A stretch of 39,480 nt of DNA, taken from Micromonospora qiuiae. GTDB lineage: Bacteria > Actinomycetota > Actinomycetes > Mycobacteriales > Micromonosporaceae. This document shows positions 1-6,308 of this stretch, in pieces. How positions within the stretch are numbered: the first letter of the stretch is position 1; each line of letters begins with the position of its first letter. The position numbers were made by a program, and so were the translations under genes. A model generated the notes under the pieces. It was not told where the DNA came from. It saw nothing but the letters and a program-made list of their open reading frames with translations, and did not search any database. The DNA lies in NCBI RefSeq assembly GCF_016863555.1, contig NZ_BOPC01000001.1, positions 1 to 39,480 on the forward strand, written 5' to 3'.

Positions 1-34
1 TGCCGTCGTCATCCGCGCCTCCCTCCCACACGAA

Positions 35-92
35 GTGTTAGGAAGGGCCCCTTCCTATACACGAGGCGTTAATAAGGGGCCCTTCCTTTCAC
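35..92. repeat. 58-bp GGGGCCCTTCC intergenic element, copy A
   Basis: This element contains two arms built around AAGGGGCCCTTCC or its near palindrome GGAAGGGCCCCTTCC, each preceded by a GTTA motif (GTGTTA at 35, GCGTTAATAA at 67-75). An equally long relative lies at 11101-11158 with the same order of motifs (GTGTTA, GGGCCC core, TACAC, GGCGTTA, GGGGCCCTTCC, CAC). It sits about 60 bp before the first gene. Positions 1-34 hold nothing I can recognise. I recall similar sequences in Micromonospora intergenic regions; the function is unknown. Confidence 0.75.
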
Positions 93-153
93 TTTCATCG
101 GTGTTGAACCGTTGGGGGCGGCGGGCCGTACCTGTGGGGGAAGGGAGTAGCCC

Positions 154-921
154 ATGAAGCGCCTGACTCCGTTGCTGACCCTCCTGTCGGGGGCGGTGAC
201 GGCTGCCGTGCTGTTCACAATGAGTGCACAGGCATCCCCGCCGAGCACCCCACCCGCGGCCGGAAACGGTCCACCGGTCGCAGCGCCGGCTGCCGAGGCC
301 GAGCCGGAGGCCGACGCCGGAGCGGACGCGGCGGAACAGGATCCCGCCACCGCCCGACCGCCCGGAACGTCACCGCCGACCAAGCCGGGCGAGTCATCGG
401 CCGGCACCGAGGTCGCCTCGGTCGAACAGAACTGGATCGGCCAGCTGGAGAACGGCGCCGTCATCGCGATCACCGTCAAGAACGGCAAGGCCGAGGCGTA
501 CGTCTGCGACGGCCGCAGCATGGAGGTGTGGCTGTCCGGCACGGTACGAGACGGGAAGATCGAGCTGACCGGCAAGGACGCGAAGCTGAGCGGCATCATC
601 CGCGGCGACAGCGCCAGCGGTGAGATGATCATTGGCGTACGCCGGTGGAAGTTCACCGCCTGGCCCGAGGACGACCTGACGGACGAGCCGAAGGTCAAGT
701 CCGGTTCGGTCACCAGCCCGGCGATCTACCGCGCGACCGACGACGCCCGCAAGGCCGGCATCGACGGCGGCTGGATCTTCCTGCCCGACGGCACCCAGAT
801 CGGCATCGTCACCTGGAACGGCAAACTGATCCCGGCGCCGCCGCTTGATCCCGCCTTCTACAGCACCCTGGTAAACGGAGTCACCCTCACCGCCGAGCCG
901 GTCGTCCCCGGGGCACGGTGA
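154..921 (+). CDS. Secreted protein of unknown function, first gene of a Rieske-containing operon
   Basis: The product is a 255-residue exported protein that I do not recognise. Residues 1-28 form a Sec-type signal peptide (MKRL, hydrophobic stretch, cut near ASA/AQA). Residues 30-85 are a low-complexity Pro/Ala/Glu linker, typical of a stalk between membrane or wall and a folded domain. Residues 88-255 form a compact domain rich in beta-type patterns, with a single Cys in YVCDG. The ATG is preceded by GGGGGAAGGGAG, a good ribosome binding site. The stop overlaps the start of the next gene, and a Rieske protein follows, so it probably acts outside the cytoplasm with that redox pair. No catalytic motif is visible. 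Gene calling is secure; function is open. Confidence 0.85.
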   Translation: MKRLTPLLTLLSGAVTAAVLFTMSAQASPPSTPPAAGNGPPVAAPAAEAEPEADAGADAAEQDPATARPPGTSPPTKPGESSAGTEVASVEQNWIGQLENGAVIAITVKNGKAEAYVCDGRSMEVWLSGTVRDGKIELTGKDAKLSGIIRGDSASGEMIIGVRRWKFTAWPEDDLTDEPKVKSGSVTSPAIYRATDDARKAGIDGGWIFLPDGTQIGIVTWNGKLIPAPPLDPAFYSTLVNGVTLTAEPVVPGAR

Positions 922-1553
922 TGGCCGAGCACCGCATGGGCAGCGTACGCACGATGCCGCGCCGCCCACCCGAGCCCGCCGTCGAGGTGCTGCGCGACTT
1001 CGGCAGTTCTCCGCCGAGCGCCCAGCGGCGGCGCCCCTCGCTGCTGGTCCCGATGATGGTGGGGGCGGGGGTCGCGGTGGCCCTGGGGGTCTACGGTCGC
1101 ACCCACACCCCGACCGGGATCGCGGTGAACGTGGCCGGTTTCTCCTCGCCGTTGACGGTGAAGGTGTGGTTGGGCACCGGGGCGGCGTTCTTCGCCGTCA
1201 TCCAGTTGCTCACCGCGCTGTCCATGTGGGGCCGGCTCGGCGGGTTCTCCCCGTCCTGGGCCGGTGCGGCGCACCGCTGGTCAGGCCGGGTCGCGTTCCT
1301 GCTCACCGTTCCGGTCGCCGTGCACTGCCTGTACGCGCTCGGCTTCGCCGACTACGACACCCGTACGCTGCTGCACTCCCTGCTGGGCTGTTTCTTCTTC
1401 GGGGCGTTCGCCACCAAGATGTTGATCCTGCCCAAGCGTGGACTCGCCGGCTGGGTGCTGCCGGTGATCGGCGGGGCCGTGTTCGTCGCCCTGACCGGCA
1501 TCTTCCTGACCTCGTCGGTCTGGTACTTCACCACGTTCGGCTTCCAGCTCTGA
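918..1553 (+). CDS. DUF6529-like polytopic membrane protein with spaced histidines
   Basis: This 211-residue protein has a charged, Pro/Arg-rich cytoplasmic N-terminus (1-40) and about five hydrophobic segments near 41-60, 79-104, 123-143, 151-171 and 177-203. His119 (in HRWSGR), His136 (in the third segment) and His153 (start of the fourth) are each 17 residues apart, an arrangement that could ligate heme as in cytochrome b561-type proteins. That is inference from spacing, not a family match. From memory it resembles DUF6529, often found beside Rieske proteins in actinomycetes. The start is GTG 918 or ATG 921; both overlap the upstream stop (919-921), implying translational coupling. The Rieske gene begins 23 bp downstream. 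Confidence 0.8.
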   Translation: MMAEHRMGSVRTMPRRPPEPAVEVLRDFGSSPPSAQRRRPSLLVPMMVGAGVAVALGVYGRTHTPTGIAVNVAGFSSPLTVKVWLGTGAAFFAVIQLLTALSMWGRLGGFSPSWAGAAHRWSGRVAFLLTVPVAVHCLYALGFADYDTRTLLHSLLGCFFFGAFATKMLILPKRGLAGWVLPVIGGAVFVALTGIFLTSSVWYFTTFGFQL

Positions 1554-1575
1554 TCCTGCGGAAAGGCACCCCCAG

Positions 1576-2058
1576 ATGAACCACGAGCAGGCCGGCTGCT
1601 GCCGGTCACGACGGGCCCTGCTGGCCGGCACCGGCGCGGTCGGCGTGGCCGCGCTGACCGGCTGCGCGACGTACGGCCAGCCGGCGGCGGCCCCGCCCCC
1701 GCCGGCCGCCCCGTCGGCCGGCACCGCGGACCCGTCAGGCAGCGGTGCCCCCGACGACGGGGACGCCGGTGCCCCGGCGCTGGCCACCCTGGCGGACATC
1801 CCGGTCGGCGGTGGACAGATCTTCGCCGATGTGGGCGTGGTGATCACCCAGCCCACTGCCGGCACCATCAAGGCGTACTCGGCAACCTGTACGCACCAGG
1901 GCTGCACGGTCACCTCGGTCGACGACGGCGTGATCACCTGCGCCTGCCACAACAGCGTGTTCGATATCGCGGACGGATCGGTACGCAGCGGACCGGCGGG
2001 CGCCCCGCTGCCCGCCGCGAACGTCACCATCGACGGAGACGCCATCCGGCTGGCCTGA
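1576..2058 (+). CDS. Rieske (2Fe-2S) protein with Tat lipoprotein signal
   Basis: The product is a 160-residue extracytoplasmic iron-sulfur protein. The N-terminus has a twin-arginine signal (RSRRALLAG, 10-18) followed by a lipobox ending at Cys30 (LTGC), so it is probably Tat-exported folded with its cluster and lipid-anchored. A Pro/Ala/Gly linker (31-70) precedes the Rieske fold. Ligands are Cys105 and His107 in CTHQGC and Cys122 and His125 in CACHNS. Cys110 and Cys124 are placed to form the disulfide of high-potential Rieske proteins. It is the last gene of a three-gene operon. It resembles the small free-standing Rieske proteins of actinomycetes, not the QcrA subunit of the bc1 complex, which carries extra membrane segments. 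Confidence 0.93.
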   Translation: MNHEQAGCCRSRRALLAGTGAVGVAALTGCATYGQPAAAPPPPAAPSAGTADPSGSGAPDDGDAGAPALATLADIPVGGGQIFADVGVVITQPTAGTIKAYSATCTHQGCTVTSVDDGVITCACHNSVFDIADGSVRSGPAGAPLPAANVTIDGDAIRLA

Positions 2059-2117
2059 CCCGGCCGCCCGCGACAAGCGAACACGGTAGACGCGGCCCAC
2101 CCAGGCCCGGGCCGCGC

Positions 2118-2154
2118 GGGGCCGTCCGGGGTGCCTCCCACCTCGGACGGCCCC
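2118..2154. terminator. Hairpin between convergent genes
   Basis: Perfect 10-bp arms GGGGCCGTCC (2118-2127) and GGACGGCCCC (2145-2154) enclose a 17-nt loop between the Rieske gene and the convergent serine hydrolase gene. There is no T-run on either strand, as is common for actinomycete terminators. Confidence 0.55.
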
Positions 2155-2178
2155 TGCCTCCCCACCCCATCCCCCGGG

Positions 2179-3231
2179 TCAGCCGCCGTTGACGGGGTGG
2201 AACCGCTGGACGGAGTGGCGGGCGCGGGCGGTGCGGTTGGTGACCGGGGCAACGGCGTCGAACATGACCCGCCCCAGCGCCGCGTGTGCCCGTACGGCCG
2301 GATGCGTGCCGCCGTAGTTGTCCAGGTCACCGAGGGAGTCGGCGAAGAACGCGTAGGTCAGCGTCGGTGCGCCGGCCGCGTCGAAGACGATGCCGGCCTC
2401 GTGCCGGGCGGCGCCACGCGAGTCGTAGTCCGCGCCGTACTTGGTGGCGACCCGGCTGCGTTCCGCCGAGGACATGTCACGGCGGACGCCGTCGTGGTAG
2501 CCGTTGATCCAGCGCAGGATGCCGAGGAGGAAGTCGCTGGATCGGGTCGACAGCAGGGTCTTGTTGGCCAGCCGCCAGAGCAGGTCGTGGGTCTCCCGCG
2601 GGGTGGTGACCCCGAGAAAGAACCGGTTCGGGTTGGCCACCGGCTCCACTCTGGTGTGCGTGAAGCCCTTGGCCGCGAGGATCTGGTTGATCTCCAGCGC
2701 CGGCACCACCCGGCCACACATCCGCACCGCCGTGTTGTCGGAGACCAGCAGCAACGCGGTGAGGAAGTTCGCCACGGTGACCTCGTCGCCCCAGACGGTC
2801 TGCAGGAAGTAGATCCCGCTGCCACCGAGGATGATGTCGGCGGTCAGGTCGAGACGCTGGTCGAGCCGCAGCTCACCCCGGTCGATCTTGTCCATTACCG
2901 CGACGGCGACCGCGACCTTCTGCACGCTGTAGCCGTGCGTCACCCGGTCGGCGTCGTCCGCCAGCACGGTCTGCAGTGCACCGGCGGCGTCGAGCATGGC
3001 GACGTGCGAGTGCCACACGCCGCCCGCCCGCGTCTTCTGCTGTTGATACGTACGCCGAATCAGCTCCTGCGGCCCGACGGGCGTGGACGCGGCCGGGGCG
3101 GCCCCGGCGCCATCAGCGGTGTCGACCGCCGGGCCGTTGGGCGCGGCGGTGGCCGCACGCGGTGCCGCCACCAGTGCCGCCGTCGCCGCCCCGATGCCGA
3201 TGGCGGCCCGCCGACTCACCTGCTTGGGCAT
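2179..3231 (-). CDS. Tat-exported class A beta-lactamase-like serine hydrolase
   Basis: This 350-residue protein starts at ATG 3231, which follows a GGGGGAG ribosome binding site; a longer reading frame upstream lacks one. Residues 1-30 form a Tat signal (VSRRAAIGIG, hydrophobic stretch, AATAAP). The mature part has the serine beta-lactamase/transpeptidase order: SVQK (102-105) with the nucleophile Ser102, SDN (164-166), and KYG (264-266) where KTG is expected. Such proteins acylate on beta-lactams or hydrolyse related amides. The changed third motif leaves real beta-lactamase activity uncertain; it could be a peptidoglycan-directed hydrolase. It is transcribed alone, convergent with the Rieske operon. 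The Tat pathway genes tatA and tatC are in the same window. Confidence 0.85.
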   Translation of the reverse strand: MPKQVSRRAAIGIGAATAALVAAPRAATAAPNGPAVDTADGAGAAPAASTPVGPQELIRRTYQQQKTRAGGVWHSHVAMLDAAGALQTVLADDADRVTHGYSVQKVAVAVAVMDKIDRGELRLDQRLDLTADIILGGSGIYFLQTVWGDEVTVANFLTALLLVSDNTAVRMCGRVVPALEINQILAAKGFTHTRVEPVANPNRFFLGVTTPRETHDLLWRLANKTLLSTRSSDFLLGILRWINGYHDGVRRDMSSAERSRVATKYGADYDSRGAARHEAGIVFDAAGAPTLTYAFFADSLGDLDNYGGTHPAVRAHAALGRVMFDAVAPVTNRTARARHSVQRFHPVNGG

Positions 3232-3342
3232 TGCCACTCCCCCTGACTCTCGTGTCCGACCGGCGAACGCCGGCATCCGGATACACGCTTCCACACAGGT
3301 GAGGCTGGTCATAACGGGTGGACCGGGCCCCGTCACCTGCCC

Positions 3343-3348
3343 TAGCCT
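3343..3348 (+). promoter_or_regulatory. Probable -10 box (TAGCCT) of the SAM-IV leader transcript
   Basis: TAGCCT lies nine bases before the first paired nucleotide of the riboswitch (3357), so transcription would start at about 3355 and the RNA would begin almost at helix P1. I see no convincing -35 box. Confidence 0.45.
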
Positions 3349-3356
3349 CAGCGGCA

Positions 3357-3471
3357 GGTCATGAGCGCCAGCGCCAAGCCCCGGCTCGCTGGCCGGCAAC
3401 CCTCGTCCGCGCAGGGGTGCCCCGGGTGAGGACCAGGCATCGGAGCAGGCTCCGATGCAAGCGTGGCCTGG
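3357..3471 (+). promoter_or_regulatory. SAM-IV riboswitch
   Basis: The segment carries the conserved SAM-IV core as known from Mycobacterium and Streptomyces: GGTCATGAGCGCCAGC at the 5' side, GCTGGCCGGCAACCCTC (3388-3404) and GGGGTGCCCCGGGTGA (3414-3429). P1 pairs GGTC 3357-3360 with GACC 3431-3434. P2 pairs GCCAGC 3367-3372 with GCTGGC 3388-3393. After the core comes the extra 3' hairpin that separates SAM-IV from SAM-I, here a 10-base inverted repeat GCATCGGAGC 3437-3446 and GCTCCGATGC 3449-3458. CCAGG 3433-3437 can also pair with CCTGG 3467-3471. The aptamer binds S-adenosylmethionine and normally lowers expression of sulfur-metabolism genes. Here it precedes a leader peptide and an amino acid ABC importer. 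Confidence 0.9.
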
Positions 3472-3475
3472 TTTC

Positions 3476-3499
3476 CCAGGTCATCACGACCTGGAGGAG
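3476..3499 (+). promoter_or_regulatory. Shine-Dalgarno-sequestering hairpin, expression platform of the riboswitch
   Basis: CCAGGTC (3476-3482) pairs perfectly with GACCTGG (3488-3494) around a 5-nt loop. The last two G of the stem are the first bases of the strong Shine-Dalgarno GGAGGAG (3493-3499) that serves the GTG at 3504. CCAGG 3476-3480 can instead pair with CCTGG 3467-3471 at the 3' end of the aptamer, which would free the ribosome site. The competing pairings suggest SAM-controlled translation of the leader peptide; this is inferred from complementarity only. Confidence 0.6.
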
Positions 3500-3503
3500 A
3501 GCC

Positions 3504-3605
3504 GTGCCGCATCGCAGTCGTACCCTTCCTGTCGCCCCCGGTGCGGACCTGACCCGACGCCGGCACATCGACATGATGCGAGTGTGCAGCACCGCGTGTA
3601 GCTGA
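3504..3605 (+). CDS. 33-residue leader peptide with Met-Met and two Cys codons
   Basis: GTG 3504 follows GGAGGAG with ideal spacing and opens a 33-codon frame ending at TGA 3603-3605. The C-terminal part LTRRRHIDMMRVCSTACS contains Met24, Met25, Cys28 and Cys32. It matches the general pattern of actinobacterial putative leader peptides (an RRHxDxxRV motif followed by one or more Cys near the stop) found before sulfur-assimilation genes. In mycobacteria, cysteine-coding short ORFs act as cysteine-responsive attenuators. The peptide has no signal or domain, and the downstream DNA can form mutually exclusive hairpins, so a regulatory role in ribosome stalling is more likely than a function for the product. 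Confidence 0.82.
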   Translation: MPHRSRTLPVAPGADLTRRRHIDMMRVCSTACS

Positions 3606-3676
3606 CCGCGCCGGTCGCATGACCGATCTCTGATTTCCCCACGATCCGTTCCAGCGGTCCGTCCCACGGCGGACCG
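3604..3676 (+). promoter_or_regulatory. Competing hairpins downstream of the leader peptide (attenuator candidate)
   Basis: GACCG 3604-3608, which overlaps the leader stop codon, can pair with CGGTC 3612-3616. The same CGGTC can instead pair with GACCG 3621-3625, followed by the T-containing stretch ATCTCTGATTT. A second stem pairs CGGTCCG 3655-3661 with CGGACCG 3670-3676. The first two are mutually exclusive and only one is compatible with a ribosome at the stop codon. No classical U-run terminator is present, so Rho-dependent or translational coupling is also possible. Confidence 0.45.
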
Positions 3677-3723
3677 TCGGTGTGGCACGTCCGTGCCCGC
3701 CGTAGCTCAACCAGGAGACACCT

Positions 3724-4608
3724 GTGCGAATCCTTCCTGCCCTGACCCGGGTCGCCGCCGTCGGCGTCGCCGCCATCCTCGGCGCCGCCACCCTCACCGC
3801 CTGCGGCTCGGACTCTGCCGGCAGCACCGCCGACAACCCGTACAACCTGCTCCAGCCCGGGGTGCTGCGGGCCGGCACGCTCACCGACGCTCCGCCGAAC
3901 ATCTATCTGAAGGACGGCAAGTTCACCGGGTTCGACAACGACCTGCTGGTCGCCGCCGCGGACAAGCTCGGGCTGAAGGTGGAGTTCGTCGGCACCGACT
4001 TCTCGGCGTTGCTGTCCCAGGTGAACACCCGCAAGTTCGACATCGGCAGCTCCTCCATCACCATCACCGAGGCGCGGAAGAAGACCGTCGACTTCGGCAA
4101 CGGCTACGATTTCGGCTACTTCGGCCTGAACGTCCCCGCCGGCTCGGCGCTGAGCAGCTTCGAGGAACTGCCCGGCAAGCGGGTGGTGGTCGTGCAGGGC
4201 ACCGTCCAGGACGACTACGCCTCCACCAAGGGCCTCGACCCGGTGCGGGTGCCCGACTACAACGCCGCGATCAACCAGCTCAAGGCCGGTACCGCCGATG
4301 CCTGGATCGCCCCGGCCGAGATCGGTGAGAAGACCGCCGCGGACAGCGGCGGCAAGATCAAGGTGGCGGCGACGGAACTCAGCCCGGCCCCGACGGCGTA
4401 CGCCTTCGCCAAGGGCAACGACGCGCTGCGCGAGGCGCTGAACAAGGCGCTCGACGAGGTGATCGCCGACGGCACCTGGACCCGGCTCCAGGAGCAGTAC
4501 TACCCGGGCCGGCCGATCCCGGCCGACTTCACCCCGGGCAGCGGCAACGTGACCCCGCCGTCGGCATCGGACGGTTCGGTGGCGCCGTCGGCGTCGGCCG
4601 CTTCCTGA
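3724..4608 (+). CDS. Amino acid ABC transporter substrate-binding lipoprotein
   Basis: This 294-residue extracellular solute-binding protein belongs to family 3 (polar amino acids). Start GTG 3724 follows CAGGAGAC. Residues 1-27 form a lipoprotein signal with lipobox LTAC ending at Cys27. The family 3 bilobed domain spans about 45-265: LRAGTLTDAPP at the start, then KFTGFDNDLL, FDIGSSSITITEARKK and a hinge near ELPGKRVVVVQGT. The tail (265-294) is Pro/Ser-rich. Permease and ATPase genes follow at once. The SAM-IV riboswitch and the Cys/Met leader peptide upstream imply a sulfur-containing ligand, most simply cystine, cysteine or methionine. The ligand is inferred from regulation, not from binding residues. 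Confidence 0.92.
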   Translation: MRILPALTRVAAVGVAAILGAATLTACGSDSAGSTADNPYNLLQPGVLRAGTLTDAPPNIYLKDGKFTGFDNDLLVAAADKLGLKVEFVGTDFSALLSQVNTRKFDIGSSSITITEARKKTVDFGNGYDFGYFGLNVPAGSALSSFEELPGKRVVVVQGTVQDDYASTKGLDPVRVPDYNAAINQLKAGTADAWIAPAEIGEKTAADSGGKIKVAATELSPAPTAYAFAKGNDALREALNKALDEVIADGTWTRLQEQYYPGRPIPADFTPGSGNVTPPSASDGSVAPSASAAS

Positions 4609-4642
4609 GTAGGACGACGAGCGAGCCGGGCGGAGGTTGACC

Positions 4643-5425
4643 GTGGATCCGTTGCGCACCCTGTGGGAGACGTTCTTCGACTGGGAGTCGATGCGCGAGG
4701 CGCTACCCGAGATGATCACCGTCGGGTTGCCGAACACGCTGATCCTGGCGGTCACCGCCGCCCTGCTCGGATCGGCGCTGGGCATCGTGCTGGCCGTGGC
4801 CGGCATCTCGCGTACCCGATGGTTGCGCTGGCCGGCGCGGGTCTACACCGACGTGTTCCGCGGCCTGCCGGCGGCGGCGACGATCCTGCTGATCGGGGTC
4901 GGCCTGGCCCCGCTCGGCATGCAGGTGTGGGGGCCCAACCCGTACCCGCTGGGCATCCTGGCGCTGTCGCTGATCGCATCGGCGTACATCGGTGAGATTT
5001 TCCGGTCCGGCATCCAGTCGGTGGAGGCCACCCAGTTGGAGGCGGCCCGCGCGCTGGGCTTCTCCTGGGGCGAGGCGATGCGGAGGGTGGTCATCCCGCA
5101 GGGCATCCGGCGGATCCTGCCGGCCTGGGTGAACCAGCTGATCGCCCTGATCAAGGACTCCAGCCTGGTCTACTTTCTCGGCCTGCTGGCCAGCCAGCGG
5201 GAACTGTTCCGGATCGGGCAGGACTACGCGGCCAACACCGGCAACCAGTCCGCGCTGCTGCTGGCCGGGCTGTTCTACCTGGCACTGACGGTTCCGCTGA
5301 CGCACGTGGTCAACTGGATCGACGGGCGGCTGCGGCACGGGCGGCCGGCGACCGGGCCGGCCGACGACGACCCCGACGACCTGGACCTGGCGCTGCCCGG
5401 CGCCGCCGGAGGCAACCAACGATGA
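4643..5425 (+). CDS. Amino acid ABC transporter permease
   Basis: The product is a 260-residue inner-membrane permease of the HisM/GlnP/TcyB family. I chose GTG 4643 because GGAGG at 4632-4636 lies six bases before it; the TTG at 4637 is too close. Hydrophobic segments occur near 27-55, 70-95, 105-130, 165-190 and 220-240. The EAA loop that contacts the ATPase is visible around AARALGFSWGEAMRRVVIPQGIRR, with its conserved Gly and Pro. The gene begins 34 bp after the binding-protein stop and overlaps the ATPase gene by four bases (ATGA), so all three are one transcript. It probably forms a homodimer, since no second permease gene is present. Confidence 0.93.
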   Translation: MDPLRTLWETFFDWESMREALPEMITVGLPNTLILAVTAALLGSALGIVLAVAGISRTRWLRWPARVYTDVFRGLPAAATILLIGVGLAPLGMQVWGPNPYPLGILALSLIASAYIGEIFRSGIQSVEATQLEAARALGFSWGEAMRRVVIPQGIRRILPAWVNQLIALIKDSSLVYFLGLLASQRELFRIGQDYAANTGNQSALLLAGLFYLALTVPLTHVVNWIDGRLRHGRPATGPADDDPDDLDLALPGAAGGNQR

Positions 5426-6153
5426 GCAGATCGGTCAGTCTCAGCCTGCGCGACGTACATCTGGCCTTCGGGCGCCACCAGGTGCTGCGCGGAGTCGACC
5501 TGGACGTGGCCCAGGGCGCCACCGCCTGCGTGATCGGTCCGTCCGGGTCGGGCAAGTCGACTCTGCTGCGTACGGTCAATCGGCTCCTCGAACCGGACCG
5601 TGGCGACGTGCTGTTGGACGGGCGCAGCGTGCTGCGCGACGACCCGGATGCCCTGCGGCAGCGGATCGGCATGGTATTCCAGCAGTTCAACCTCTTTCCG
5701 CACATGAGCGTGCAGCGCAACATCACCCTCGCGCTGCGGCGCATCCGCAAGCTCGGCGAGGACGAGGCGGCGGCGATCGCCCGCGAGCACCTGGACCGGG
5801 TCGGGCTGGCCGCGAAGGCCGACGCCCGGCCGGCGCACCTGTCCGGCGGGCAGCAGCAGCGCGTCGCCATCGCCCGCGCCCTGGCCATGCAGCCTCAGGT
5901 GATGCTCTTCGACGAGGCCACCTCGGCGCTGGACCCGGAACTGGTCAAGGGCGTACTGGCGCTGATCGCGGACCTCTCCGCGCAGGGCATGACCATGGTG
6001 GTGGTGACCCACGAGATGGGCTTCGCACGGGAGGTCGCCGACACCGTCGCCTTCATGGACGCCGGGGTGGTGCTGGAGGCCGGCGAGCCGGCCGCCGTCT
6101 TCGAGTCGGCCCGGCACCCCCGCCTGCGCCGCTTCCTCTCCCAGGTGCTGTGA
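5422..6153 (+). CDS. Amino acid ABC transporter ATP-binding protein
   Basis: The product is a 243-residue ATPase of the polar amino acid uptake family (GlnQ/HisP/TcyC type). Walker A is GPSGSGKST (39-47), the Q-loop is in MVFQQFNLFPH, the signature LSGGQQQRV lies near 148-156, Walker B is MLFDEATSALD, and the switch His is in VVTHEMGFA. The length is normal and no domain is missing. The ATGA overlap with the permease shows translational coupling. It ends the operon that starts with the SAM-IV leader. Downstream lies a 39-bp tandem repeat, not a clear terminator. Confidence 0.95.
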   Translation: MSRSVSLSLRDVHLAFGRHQVLRGVDLDVAQGATACVIGPSGSGKSTLLRTVNRLLEPDRGDVLLDGRSVLRDDPDALRQRIGMVFQQFNLFPHMSVQRNITLALRRIRKLGEDEAAAIAREHLDRVGLAAKADARPAHLSGGQQQRVAIARALAMQPQVMLFDEATSALDPELVKGVLALIADLSAQGMTMVVVTHEMGFAREVADTVAFMDAGVVLEAGEPAAVFESARHPRLRRFLSQVL

Positions 6154-6230
6154 CGACACGCTGGACCGGCGGCCTGCTGCTCACCGCCGAGCGGCAGTTA
6201 TCGGGGCCACCACCCGTCGGCTGCGGGTCC

Positions 6231-6308
6231 GGCCCGCTGCACCGGGCTCGCCACCGGGCCTGCCGACCAGGCCCGCTGCACCGGGCTCGCCACCGGGCCT
6301 GCCGGTCA
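6231..6308. repeat. Two tandem 39-bp direct repeats
   Basis: The unit beginning GGCCCGCTGCACCGGGCTCG occurs at 6231-6269 and again at 6270-6308, identical except in the last few bases (GACCA against GGTCA). The second copy ends exactly in the stop codon (6306-6308) of the leftward DUF559 gene. It looks like a recent slippage duplication. Confidence 0.9.

Noticed and set aside
3357..3471. SAM-I instead of SAM-IV
   Set aside because: The core is shared, but the 3' hairpin after P1 and the GGTGCCCCGGGTGA segment match SAM-IV as known in actinobacteria.
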